Notes: a model not told the origin generated them from the sequence alone. Shown: positions 51,101-59,973, counted from the first letter of the stretch. The stretch is 64,000 nt of DNA from Pantoea sp. Lij88 (GCF_030062155.1 NZ_CP118269.1:3534001-3598000), one strand, 5' to 3'. Made by a program: numbers and translations.

Positions 51101-53691
51101 TGGTCGAAGGCGGCCTGAAAGTGACGGCTTACGGTAAAGCGGCAGATTATCTGTCACGTATCTTCACCACCCTGCCCTCACTGCCGCTGAGCGAAGTGCA
51201 GCCAGCCTGTGAAATTACCCGTACCTTCGCCTCCGGGGCGATGAGCCACGGCGCGCTGGTCGCGCCTGCGCATGAAGCGGTCGCACACGGCACCAATATG
51301 GTCGGCGGCATGAGTAACTGTGGTGAAGGCGGCGAGCATTACTCCCGTCACGGCACCATCCGTGCTTCCCGCATCAAACAGCTGGCTTCGGGTCGTTTCG
51401 GCGTCTGGGCTGCCTATCTGGCAGACCCGATGCTGGAAGAGCTGGAGATCAAAATTGGTCAGGGAGCGAAGCCTGGCGAGGGCGGCCAGTTACCGGCAGC
51501 CAAAGTTACCGTTGAGATTGCTGCGGCCCGTGGCGGTACGCCTGGCGTTGAACTGGTCTCTCCGCCACCGCATCACGACACCTATTCCATCGAGGATCTG
51601 GCACAGCTGATCCACGACTGTAAAGCCGCGCGGGTGCGCGTTATCGTCAAACTGGTCTCGTCTGAAGGGATCGGCACCATCGCAGTTGGCGTAGCTAAAG
51701 CTGGTGCAGACGTGATTAACGTGGCGGGTAACACCGGCGGGACAGGCGCTGCGTCTGTGACCAGCCTGAAATATACCGGACGCGTGGCCGAAATCGGTAT
51801 CGCTGAAGTCCACCAGGCGCTGTGCGCCAACGGCCTGCGCGAGAAAGTGCTGCTGCGCTGCTCTGGCGCACAGCAGACCGGCAGCGACGTGGTGAAATCG
51901 GCCCTGCTGGGCGGTGACAGCTTCGAGTTCGGCACTACCGCACTGATGATGCTGAAATGCGTAATGGCGAAGAACTGCAACGTGAAGTGCCCGGCTGGCT
52001 TAACCACCAACGCCGAGGCCTTTGATGGCGATCCGCGTCAGCTGGCGCAGTATTTCCTCAACGTGGCGCATGAAGTGCGTGAGATTCTGGCACGTATGGG
52101 CCTGCGTTCCCTGCGTGAGGCGCGCGGTCGCTCCGACCTGCTGCACCTGATGGATCATCCGCTGGAAGTGGGCAAACTCGACTTACGCGCCATGCTCACC
52201 GTGGTGCCGGAACTGAAAATCGACAAGCCGGTGTATCTGGAAAAAGATTTTGAGCTGGATGATGGCTGGATTGAGCAGCTGAAGCTGTCGCTGGTGACAC
52301 AGGGAAATCCTGACGTCGCCCTGGGCAACAGCATCGTCCTGAACAACCGCAACAAAAGCGTCGGTGGTCAGCTGGCTATCGATATTGAGCGCATGCTGAA
52401 CCATCAGCTGAGCCCTGAGCAGTTGAAAGCGATGCCTGCCGTCATGACCGACGATCGCGGCCGCCGCTATCTGGCACCTGAGAGCGTAAAAATTTCCACT
52501 ACCGGTTCTGCCGGTCAGTCATTTGGCGCATTCTGCAACGATGGCATGCAGCTGACCCATTACGGCACCTGTAACGACGGTGTCGGCAAAGGACAGTGTG
52601 GCGGCGAGCTGATTGTGATGTCGCCTGGCGGCGGCGCGCAGGATGCCGATGGCAACGTGCTGATTGGTAACTTTGCGCTGTTCGGCGCGACCGGCGGACG
52701 TCTGTTCGTGCAGGGCCAGGCCGGTGACCGCTTCGCGGTGCGTAACTCAGGCGCAACGGCCGTGGTCGAAGGCGTCGGTGATTTCTGCTGCGAATATATG
52801 ACCAACGGCGCCATCCTTAACCTGGGCACCTTTGGTAAAGGATTTGGCAACGGCATGAGCGGCGGCTTTGCCTACCAGTACGACCCGTATGGATCGCTGG
52901 CCAGCCACGCTGCCGGTGATTCCGTGCGGTTCGGTTCAATTGCCGATCAGGATGAGATGGCGCAGGTGCACAAGCAGGCCGTGCTGACCATGCTGAACTG
53001 GCATCTCGAAGCGACCAAATCGCCACGTGCCGCCTGGCTGCTGGAGAACTGGGAAACGGAGTGTCACCACTTTGTTTACGTGATGCCGCGTTCGCTGCTG
53101 CTGTATCAGGATGGCGGCGAGATTCTGAAAGCCAAGAGCCGCAAAGATCTGCTCGAAGAGCTGTCAACGGCGCTGGCAGGCCATCAGGTTGCCAAGTTTA
53201 AAGCCGCGTGGCGTCAGGGTAAAACGATCGCCAACGGTGCCGTACCGGCCTATGGTGCGACCGATACGCAGGAGATGTTTGTCCTGCTGAACAACTACAC
53301 CGTGCTGAGCTTCGCCCAGCAACTGGCACTGGCTAAATTGCCGAAAGGCACGCCAGTTGAAGATGCGGCGGTAGAAAAAGCGGTGCGTAATCTGCTGATG
53401 ACAGAAGACTTTTCGCTGGTCAGCAAGCTGCAACGTCATGCCCGTTCCGCCATCGAGAGTTACAGCGATGATGAACTGGCGAGTCTGATTGGCACTAAAC
53501 GCATGTCAGATTACAAAGCGGCGCTGACGCAGCGTAACATCCGCTCCATGGACAGCCTGGCAACCTACGGCTGGATCATGTATCAGGATGCCTGTAACCG
53601 GGAAGTGCTGGGCCACCTGCCTGACTTTGAAGAGCTGTTTGCACGTGCGGCATTGCCGGAAATCGCCGCTGCGGTGGGTAAACTCTCCTGA
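48160..53691 (+). CDS. Giant glutamate synthase-like protein (GOGAT large-subunit relative)
   Basis: 1843 residues against 1486 for E. coli GltB. An AAGGAG lies 7 nt before the ATG. After a 20-residue leader comes Cys21 in SCGVGF, the presumed N-terminal nucleophile of a class II glutaminase; R227 in RFSTN and N248-G-E support that domain (about 21-430). The central region follows. The FMN barrel carries GEGGE, QGAKPGEGGQLP and SPPPHHD (H1138, H1139, D1140). The FMN loop reads SGAQQTG (1235-1241) rather than DGGLKTG. The cluster cysteines are C1267, C1273 and C1277, spaced Cx5Cx3C rather than Cx5Cx4C. A GXGXG helix region (about 1430-1600) is followed by an extra helical tail of about 190 residues. 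It stands at the gltB locus, with a diflavin reductase next. Glutaminase and reductive steps are likely; the product is not certain. Confidence 0.85.
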   Translation: MSTKKPQSYGLYDPTAGSDSCGVGFITRKDGEQTHEILQMAHSALCTVPHRGGMSAEGVGDGAGVNVDLSLHFFRKITGQPLEAGRFGVGNFFVPKDAGLRANAERLVDEALSSFGLPVIMKRDMPLDSSVTRPAAIQFQLPILQWIFTAPQDVVDQNDFEQRIYRALLTIEARAFTESEFGGLYPLSLSSRTQVFKARLNSNEVIPYFKDLTDPDHQVRGLFFHTRFSTNTDPHTTMAQPFRLMAHNGELNTDRKNRIAESALALARGKKIVRPKGQSDSSRLDQSIHSRLMEDNLDLITAVVSMMPPAWENDSSLPAEVRDMLEYFSLYEEKNDGPAALIFGNGEVIGARLDRLGLRPLRSVETAEYIGAMSEAGQIAFPPESVLRRGRIEAGGMLYFDHREKRSYTTLQALEKLAAEKDYSALLREARVGLDDLPEIPAEQQGSPLRYRGDLKTYQRFVAYYYNQESFKFMMDPMLNTGAEKISAMGYGNAINGLSDHEGGMAHYFSQRFAQVTNPPLDSIREVDGMTLRVALGAKPHLGRSKGRQIVVPTPILSHLDMLRLREQTIAPYARFEMLYEPVIGKDLLSTTANANALEKAIDDLAQQVVDFARTQGGIAVLTDRHISSKHAAIPMLLVVSAINQRLVQEGLRLDVSLVVESGQSISSHHIAATLGFGASAIYPLGVQMRAEEKFGEGEEGNKAFKRYAKAAEKALMKTMGKVGLCTVESYSSGEFFEPNFLNTDDPVLKKYFPNIRTPVGGAGFAAIAQMAVDWHQSALKIQGESEVPLLGLFKERAEGAGHSYGTIAVRTFIDMTEEPIRFADKAREEDNFIRLMTLAKLDNAFGIKPETFKDSSFERIPDDVINNFAITADYRQFSSLMYEERKRRPAALRDILTFPADLTHIDSEAEFRRKLGRYSLTNNGFAIRGMECEAVDGSLNHFMLRLTDAIEGLKPESERLQNLSRALKFRFGDDIESSDVVEGGLKVTAYGKAADYLSRIFTTLPSLPLSEVQPACEITRTFASGAMSHGALVAPAHEAVAHGTNMVGGMSNCGEGGEHYSRHGTIRASRIKQLASGRFGVWAAYLADPMLEELEIKIGQGAKPGEGGQLPAAKVTVEIAAARGGTPGVELVSPPPHHDTYSIEDLAQLIHDCKAARVRVIVKLVSSEGIGTIAVGVAKAGADVINVAGNTGGTGAASVTSLKYTGRVAEIGIAEVHQALCANGLREKVLLRCSGAQQTGSDVVKSALLGGDSFEFGTTALMMLKCVMAKNCNVKCPAGLTTNAEAFDGDPRQLAQYFLNVAHEVREILARMGLRSLREARGRSDLLHLMDHPLEVGKLDLRAMLTVVPELKIDKPVYLEKDFELDDGWIEQLKLSLVTQGNPDVALGNSIVLNNRNKSVGGQLAIDIERMLNHQLSPEQLKAMPAVMTDDRGRRYLAPESVKISTTGSAGQSFGAFCNDGMQLTHYGTCNDGVGKGQCGGELIVMSPGGGAQDADGNVLIGNFALFGATGGRLFVQGQAGDRFAVRNSGATAVVEGVGDFCCEYMTNGAILNLGTFGKGFGNGMSGGFAYQYDPYGSLASHAAGDSVRFGSIADQDEMAQVHKQAVLTMLNWHLEATKSPRAAWLLENWETECHHFVYVMPRSLLLYQDGGEILKAKSRKDLLEELSTALAGHQVAKFKAAWRQGKTIANGAVPAYGATDTQEMFVLLNNYTVLSFAQQLALAKLPKGTPVEDAAVEKAVRNLLMTEDFSLVSKLQRHARSAIESYSDDELASLIGTKRMSDYKAALTQRNIRSMDSLATYGWIMYQDACNREVLGHLPDFEELFARAALPEIAAAVGKLS

Positions 53692-53876
53692 CAGTGATAC
53701 TGATCAGGCTGAACTGAATATTATTAATTGATCATTGCCCGGATTAATCGTTGTACCGGACAGATGCAGAACCGCTCTCCCCTGTTGCAGACACTGCGGC
53801 GCGGGAAAGCGGAACCGCTTTCAGACCGGACAACGCCACTGATATCGGGCGAGAACGGGATTGAGTAAAAGTACCC
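53692..53876. other. Spacer between the GOGAT-like and reductase genes, with hairpin
   Basis: 185 bp without a gene. GAAAGCGG (53805-53812) and CCGCTTTC (53815-53822) form a perfect hairpin with no T tract. There is no obvious terminator, so read-through from the GOGAT-like gene is plausible. Confidence 0.5.
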
Positions 53877-55634
53877 ATGAAAATTCCTTATATTCCAGAA
53901 GATGCACCTTTTAATGGCGATCAGAAGTACTGGCTGGCTGGCTTCCTCGCGGGGCTACACTCCCGTCTGCTGGTATTAGAAGACAAACAGCAACCCGCCG
54001 CGGGTACAGGCGCAGCCGCGACCACGCAACTGCATATTCTTTACGGCTCACAGACCGGCAACGCCGAAGCACTGGCGCAGACCGCAGCGAAATCTGCCCG
54101 CGCCAAAGGGCTGGTGCCCGTGGTTCAGGCGCTGGGCGATGTCGATCTCGACGTGTTTGCCACCATGCGCCATGTGCTGATCGTCACCTCGACTTATGGC
54201 GAAGGTGAAATGCCGGACAACGCGCAGCTGTTCTGGGATGCGATCTCTGCCAGTACCGCACCGCGTCTGGAGCAGATGCATTTCGCCGTGCTGGCGATTG
54301 GCGATACCGGCTACGATGGCTTCTGCCAGGCGGGCAAGTTCATTGATATGCGCCTTGAGCAGCTGGGTGCCAAACGCGTGGTTGATCGTATCGATTGTGA
54401 TATCGACTACGAAGAGCCTTCCAGCGAGTGGCTGAACAGCTCAATGCCACAGTTCGCGGCCAGCGCGGGCAGTAGCGGCACCGTGCTGGAAAGCGCGCCT
54501 GAAGCACCGGTCATTCCGGGCAGCAACAAATCGAATCCGTATGCCGCCGCGCTGATCACCAACAAGCGCCTGTCAGGCGAGCAGTCAGCCAAAGATATTC
54601 GTCATTTCGAATTCGACCTGTCAGACAGCGGCCTGAAGTATGAAGCCGGCGATGCGCTGGGTGTGATTCCGGTCAACGAGCCGTCACTGGTCAGCCTGCT
54701 GCTGACCCAGCTTAATGCTGACTACCAGACGCCGGTGCCTGGCTTTGACCGCAGCCTCGGCGACCTGCTGACCTATCAGTTTGAGATCTCAGAGCCGTCA
54801 CGCAAGTTGATCGAGTGGGTCGGACAGAACACCACTAACCAGGAACTGCGTCATGTCTTACAGCATGATGATAAAGATGCGCTGGGCGTGTGGCTGTGGG
54901 GCAAAGATACCCTCGACCTGCTGCAGCTTGAGCTGACGCGCACGCTGGCGGTGCCTGAGTTTGTTGCCCTGCTGCGTCCGTTACAGCATCGTGCCTACTC
55001 TATTTCATCCAGTTCGAAAGCCCACCCTAACCAGGTGCATCTGACCGTTGCCTCGGTGCGTTATCACAGTGGTGGCCGTAATCGCGGTGGCGTCTGCTCA
55101 ACCTATCTGGCCGAGCGTGTGCGTCGTGGCGAGAAGCCCGCCATCTTTATCTCACCGAATAAATCGTTCCGTGTGCCGGCTAACAACAGCGCACCGCTGA
55201 TCATGGTGGGACCCGGTACCGGTATCGCCCCATTCCGTGCCTTCCTGCAGGAGCGCCAGGCAACCGGCGCGCAGGGCAAAAACTGGCTGTTCTTTGGCGA
55301 TCAGCATCAGGAACATGACTTTATCTATCAGGATGAGTTACTTGCCTGGCGGGATAACGGCTTGCTGACACGTCTGGATCTGGCGTTCTCGCGCGATCAG
55401 GAGAAGAAGATCTACGTACAGAGCCGGATGCTGGAACAGGGCGCAGAGCTTTATGCGTGGCTGCAGGAAGGGGCGTACTTCTACGTCTGTGGCGATGCCT
55501 CACGCATGGCGAAGGATGTGGATAATGCGCTGTATGAAGTGGTTCGCCAGTTTGGTGGTCTCTCCACCGAGCGCGCGGCAGACTACGTCGATCAGCTGAA
55601 GAAAGAGAAACGCTACCTGCGCGACGTCTACTAA
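53877..55634 (+). CDS. CysJ-like NADPH diflavin reductase
   Basis: 585 residues (E. coli CysJ is 599). A short N-terminal helix (KYWLAGFLAGLHSRL) precedes a flavodoxin domain (about 51-195; YGSQTGNAEALA and STYGEGEMPDNA bind FMN). The FAD domain (about 225-410) has RAYSISSS from R372 and GGVCSTYLAERV. The NADPH domain has GPGTGIAPFRAFLQER and VCGDASRMAKDV, and the chain ends in the aromatic RDVY as in CysJ. No cysI or cysH is nearby; the upstream neighbour is the GOGAT-like gene, and the gene occupies the place of gltD. The ATG has no good Shine-Dalgarno; an in-frame TGA lies five codons upstream. It may be the electron donor of the GOGAT-like enzyme; that is inference. Confidence 0.9.
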   Translation: MKIPYIPEDAPFNGDQKYWLAGFLAGLHSRLLVLEDKQQPAAGTGAAATTQLHILYGSQTGNAEALAQTAAKSARAKGLVPVVQALGDVDLDVFATMRHVLIVTSTYGEGEMPDNAQLFWDAISASTAPRLEQMHFAVLAIGDTGYDGFCQAGKFIDMRLEQLGAKRVVDRIDCDIDYEEPSSEWLNSSMPQFAASAGSSGTVLESAPEAPVIPGSNKSNPYAAALITNKRLSGEQSAKDIRHFEFDLSDSGLKYEAGDALGVIPVNEPSLVSLLLTQLNADYQTPVPGFDRSLGDLLTYQFEISEPSRKLIEWVGQNTTNQELRHVLQHDDKDALGVWLWGKDTLDLLQLELTRTLAVPEFVALLRPLQHRAYSISSSSKAHPNQVHLTVASVRYHSGGRNRGGVCSTYLAERVRRGEKPAIFISPNKSFRVPANNSAPLIMVGPGTGIAPFRAFLQERQATGAQGKNWLFFGDQHQEHDFIYQDELLAWRDNGLLTRLDLAFSRDQEKKIYVQSRMLEQGAELYAWLQEGAYFYVCGDASRMAKDVDNALYEVVRQFGGLSTERAADYVDQLKKEKRYLRDVY

Positions 55635-55652
55635 GCGCGAAGGTCTGCTGAG

Positions 55653-55687
55653 AAAATCCGGCTTGCACAGGCAGCCGGATTTTTTTA
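55653..55687 (+). terminator. Intrinsic terminator of the GOGAT-like/reductase locus
   Basis: ATCCGGCT (55656-55663) pairs with AGCCGGAT (55673-55680), followed by seven T counting the stem base, 20 nt past the reductase stop. Confidence 0.9.
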
Positions 55688-55699
55688 TGGCTGACAGGC

Positions 55700-55731
55700 A
55701 AAAAAATACCCGTCACATGGACGGGTATTTA
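55700..55731 (-). terminator. Intrinsic terminator of sspAB
   Basis: On the minus strand ATACCCGT and ACGGGTAT pair over a 7-nt loop and lead into seven T, directly after the sspB stop. Confidence 0.9.
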
Positions 55732-55740
55732 CATTCACTG

Positions 55741-56226
55741 CTATTTCACTACGCGCAGTGAAGGTCGTCCACCCCGTGGCGGTGGATCGTCATCAGGCGG
55801 CGTCTCGTCATCGCTGGCATCGTCAGGACGATCACCATCAATCACGGACATCATGGTCTCTTCCTGACCCTCTGACGCTTCCTGCATACCCAGCTCGTAA
55901 GCCGGTTCCGGTTCAAACATCGTCCCGGCCCCGTTTTCACGCGCATAGATTGCCAGAATCGCCGCCATCGGCACGTTAACCTGGCGAGGAACGCCGCCAA
56001 AGCGAGCGTTGAACGATACCTGATCATTGGCCAGATCGAGGTTACCGACAGCGCGTGGCGCGATGTTCAGGACAATCTGACCATCACGCGCATACTCCAG
56101 CGGTACCTGCACACCTGGCAGATTGATATCGACCACCAGATGCGGCGTCAGCTGATTGTCGAGCAACCAGTCATAGAAGGCGCGCAGCAGATAGGGACGA
56201 CGTGCAGTAAGTTGCGACATTTCCAT
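55741..56226 (-). CDS. sspB: SspB, ClpXP adaptor for ssrA-tagged proteins
   Basis: 161 residues (165 in E. coli). A folded substrate-binding domain (about 1-115; RPYLLRAFYDWLLDNQLTPHLVVD) is joined by an acidic, flexible linker to the C-terminal ClpX-binding tail GGRPSLRVVK. It binds ssrA-tagged peptides from stalled ribosomes and hands them to ClpXP. It starts 3 nt after sspA, so the two are co-translated. Confidence 0.97.
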   Translation of the reverse strand: MEMSQLTARRPYLLRAFYDWLLDNQLTPHLVVDINLPGVQVPLEYARDGQIVLNIAPRAVGNLDLANDQVSFNARFGGVPRQVNVPMAAILAIYARENGAGTMFEPEPAYELGMQEASEGQEETMMSVIDGDRPDDASDDETPPDDDPPPRGGRPSLRVVK

Positions 56227-56229
56227 ACG

Positions 56230-56871
56230 TTAAGCCCGGGCTTGCAGGCGCATTTCACGTTCAGCTTCAGTTAATGAAGCGAGGAAAGAGTCACGCTCAA
56301 ATACGCGGTTCATGTAGCCTTTCAGCTCTTTTGAACCTGAGCCGATCAAATCGATGCCCATTGACGGCAGACGCCATAACAGCGGCGCCAGGTAGCAATC
56401 GACCAGACTGAACTCTTCGCTCATGAAGTAAGGCGTACGACCGAACAGTGGGGCGATAGCCAGCAGCTCTTCACGCAGTTGCTTGCGTGCCGCTTCAGCT
56501 TCCTGACCCGTGCTGTTCTCGACTTTCCGCATCAGGCTATACCAGTCCTGCTCGATGCGATGCATCATCAGGCGGCTATCACCACGGGCAACCGGATAAA
56601 CCGGCATCAGTGGCGGATGCGGGAAGCGCTCATCTAAATATTCCATGATGATGCGTGATTCATACAGCGTCAGCTCACGATCTACCAGCGTCGGTACCGT
56701 GCGATACGGATTGAGGTCAATCAGATCCTGCGGCAGGTTATCCATTTCGACCTGCTCGATCTCTACGCTGACACCCTTCTCCGCCAGGACAATACGTACC
56801 TGATGGCTGAAAATGTCAGTAGGACCAGAAAACAGCGTCATTACCGAACGTTTGTTGGCAGCGACAGCCAT
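56230..56871 (-). CDS. sspA: SspA, stringent starvation protein A
   Basis: 213 residues from the ATG at 56871 (MAVAANKRSVMTLFSGPTDIFSHQVRI), preceded by GGAGG; an upstream in-frame start lacks homology. It has a glutathione S-transferase fold without GST activity and binds RNA polymerase; in E. coli it helps P1 late transcription and lowers H-NS in stationary phase. The surface PHPPLMPVYP motif needed for function is present near residue 86. Upstream is a leader with a perfect 8-bp hairpin. Confidence 0.97.
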   Translation of the reverse strand: MAVAANKRSVMTLFSGPTDIFSHQVRIVLAEKGVSVEIEQVEMDNLPQDLIDLNPYRTVPTLVDRELTLYESRIIMEYLDERFPHPPLMPVYPVARGDSRLMMHRIEQDWYSLMRKVENSTGQEAEAARKQLREELLAIAPLFGRTPYFMSEEFSLVDCYLAPLLWRLPSMGIDLIGSGSKELKGYMNRVFERDSFLASLTEAEREMRLQARA

Positions 56872-57201
56872 GAAAACCTCCAAGTTTGTTCACAAAAAGA
56901 TACTGCGAATAGCCAACCACACGGCTATTCACCAGCTAATCGAACTCGCACGCAACCTGGTTAGCCGCGTCACAGATACTGACACCCCGACAGTGAGGAG
57001 GCGCATAACGCACCGGCCTGCGGGCGCAAAGTGACACAGAGTTTACCAGATTTTAGGCTGCTTGTGGGCGTGGAATGAATCTTTGCAGGTAAATTGAGCG
57101 CGACGTTACGGTTTTTGCGGGGAGTTTTGGCTGGGCAGAAAATAAAAAACCCGCCGAAGCGGGTTTTTTGAGCCAATTGTCGCAGCCGGAGCTGCAAACA
57201 A
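56872..57201. other. sspA leader and rpsI-sspA intergenic region
   Basis: 330 bp with no gene. It contains the rpsI terminator (57144-57169) and, near the sspA start, a perfect hairpin GAATAGCC-AACCACAC-GGCTATTC (56907-56930) about 35 nt before the ATG on the minus strand. The sspA promoter must lie between them; I see no clear consensus pair. Confidence 0.6.
57144..57169 (-). terminator. Intrinsic terminator of rplM-rpsI
   Basis: On the minus strand CCCGC and GCGGG pair over a TTCG tetraloop and are flanked by six A and six T, so the stem can extend. Confidence 0.9.
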
Positions 57202-58086
<885 letters not shown>

Positions 58087-58206
58087 TTAAGTAAACGAAT
58101 GAGGCTCACACGACCATTTTGACCAGCAAGCCACCCCTTCGGATAGAGTTACTGGAACACAGAGGATTTGGGAAAAAAATCCTTTGCTGTAACGTGGGGT
58201 CGCAAG

Positions 58207-58212
58207 ATTATA
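58207..58212 (-). promoter_or_regulatory. Candidate -10 element of the rplM promoter
   Basis: A perfect TATAAT on the minus strand (58207-58212) in the zapE-rplM gap. No good -35 at 17 bp is seen; TTGTAA lies at 14 bp. It would give an untranslated leader of about 160 nt. Confidence 0.5.
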
Positions 58213-58265
58213 GAGAAGTCGGTTACAAAAATCGAACCCTATTTCGGTATTTATCCTGATTATTC

Positions 58266-59393
58266 TCACGGCAGGTGCGGTAAGCGCAGATACTCTTCGC
58301 TCTGCATCTCCTGAAGTCGGGATAAACAGCGCTGGTATTCGAACTTCAGCCGCGTGCCCTGATAAATCTCGGTCAGTGAGGTCTCCGCCGCGACCACCAG
58401 CTTCACATGACGTTCATAGAACTCATCCACCAGTGCCAGGAAACGGCGCGCCTGATCTTCGGTTTTGTAGATCATCACCGGCACGTCATACAGCAGCACG
58501 CTGTGAAAACGGCGCGACAGCGCAATGTAGTCATGCTGGCTACGTCCTTCACCGCACAGCGTCTTAAAATTAATCGCCAATACGCCTTCGCTGACGCCCA
58601 GCGTCGGCATCTGGCGGTGATTGATTTCCAGAACCGGCGCCTCTTCCGGCTGGCTGCCCGACAGCGCTTTAAACATCCGCGTCATTTCCGCGTGCGTTTC
58701 CGGGTTCAGCGGATAGTTCCACAGATGTGCAGATGTCAGGGTGCGTAACCGGTAGTCAATACCGGCATCCACGTTCATCACATCACAGTGGCGCTTTATC
58801 TGCTCAATGGCAGGCAGGAAGCGCGCACGCTGCAGACCGTTACGATAGAGGTCATCAGGTGGGATGTTCGAGGTAGCCACCAGCGCGATGCCGCGTTCAA
58901 ACAGCGCTTCCATCAGCGTGCCCAGCAGCATCGCATCGGTAATATCGGAGACAAAAAACTCATCAAAACAGAGGATGTCGGTTTCGGCTTTGAATTTGTC
59001 CGCGATAATCAGTAATGGATCGCTCTGGCCCTGAAGCTGCGTCAGTTCTTCATGCACCCGCAGCATGAAGCGGTGGAAATGCAGACGCAGTTTGCGATCG
59101 CCAGGAATAGACTGAAAAAAGAGATCCATGACCCAGGTCTTACCGCGCCCGACGCCGCCCCACATGTAGAGTCCACGTACCGGTTGTGGCGTCTCATTTT
59201 TCTCTTTGCCAATCAATTTTGACAGACGACCCAGCAGGCCGGATGTGGCAGGCGCGGCGGATTGTTGCCGGGCAACCAGCGCCTGCTGCAGCGCGTCTAA
59301 ACGGGTAATCGCTTCACGTTGTACGTCATCGGGCCTGAATTCGCCCTGCGACAGCGCCTGCTCATAGCGTGCAAGCGGAGTTGAGGTTTGCAT
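58266..59393 (-). CDS. zapE: ZapE (YhcM), cell division-associated AFG1-family ATPase
   Basis: 375 residues from the ATG at 59393 (MQTSTPLARYEQALSQGEF), the E. coli length; an earlier in-frame ATG adds 12 residues. AFG1-type AAA ATPase with Walker A GGVGRGKT at 79-86 and Walker B LCFDEFFVSD. In E. coli it acts at the constricting Z-ring and lowers FtsZ polymer stability in the presence of ATP. It is divergent from zapG. Confidence 0.96.
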   Translation of the reverse strand: MQTSTPLARYEQALSQGEFRPDDVQREAITRLDALQQALVARQQSAAPATSGLLGRLSKLIGKEKNETPQPVRGLYMWGGVGRGKTWVMDLFFQSIPGDRKLRLHFHRFMLRVHEELTQLQGQSDPLLIIADKFKAETDILCFDEFFVSDITDAMLLGTLMEALFERGIALVATSNIPPDDLYRNGLQRARFLPAIEQIKRHCDVMNVDAGIDYRLRTLTSAHLWNYPLNPETHAEMTRMFKALSGSQPEEAPVLEINHRQMPTLGVSEGVLAINFKTLCGEGRSQHDYIALSRRFHSVLLYDVPVMIYKTEDQARRFLALVDEFYERHVKLVVAAETSLTEIYQGTRLKFEYQRCLSRLQEMQSEEYLRLPHLP

Positions 59394-59571
59394 TGTTATT
59401 TCAAAGTCCCTGAATGGTGTCTGATTCATACCACGGTTGCTGAAAAAAAGGCCGTTCTACACTAAGCCATGCTGCTCCGGAGTTCCACATCCATTAGATT
59501 AACGGGTATAGTGACTATTATTGAAATGGTGCAACGCCCTACGGAACAATGGAAATAACACGGGAGTCATT

Positions 59572-59973
59572 ATGACCTGGGAATACGGGCTAATTGGTTT
59601 AGTGGTAGGTATTATTGTCGGCGCAGTCGCCATGCGTTTTGGCAACAAAAAGCTGCGTGAGCAGCGCAGCATGCAGTATGAGCTGGAAAAATCGAAAGCG
59701 GAGCTGGCTGATTATCGCGAAGAGCTGACCAACCACTTCGCGCAAAGCGCGGAGCTGCTGGACAACATGGCGCGTGATTATCGTCAGCTTTATCAGCACA
59801 TGGCAAAAGGCTCCAATGACCTGCTGCCAAATCTGCCTGGACAGAAAAATCCGTTTGCCTATCAGCTGACTGAAGCGGAAGCGGATAACGATCAGGCGCC
59901 AGTGCAGATGCCGCGCGACTACTCTGAAGGCGCATCCGGTTTACTGCGTGGCGAGCGCCCTGCCCGCGACTAA
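59572..59973 (+). CDS. zapG: ZapG (YhcB), envelope growth/division membrane protein
   Basis: 133 residues from the ATG at 59572 (MTWEYGLIGLVVGIIVGAVAMRF), with GGGAG at 6 nt; a longer open frame starts at 59521. One N-terminal membrane helix (about 5-22) is followed by a long coiled coil (about 30-85) and the conserved tail PVQMPRDYSEGASGLLR. It links to the elongasome and LPS/fatty acid supply in E. coli. It sits between zapE and degQ. Confidence 0.96.
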   Translation: MTWEYGLIGLVVGIIVGAVAMRFGNKKLREQRSMQYELEKSKAELADYREELTNHFAQSAELLDNMARDYRQLYQHMAKGSNDLLPNLPGQKNPFAYQLTEAEADNDQAPVQMPRDYSEGASGLLRGERPARD

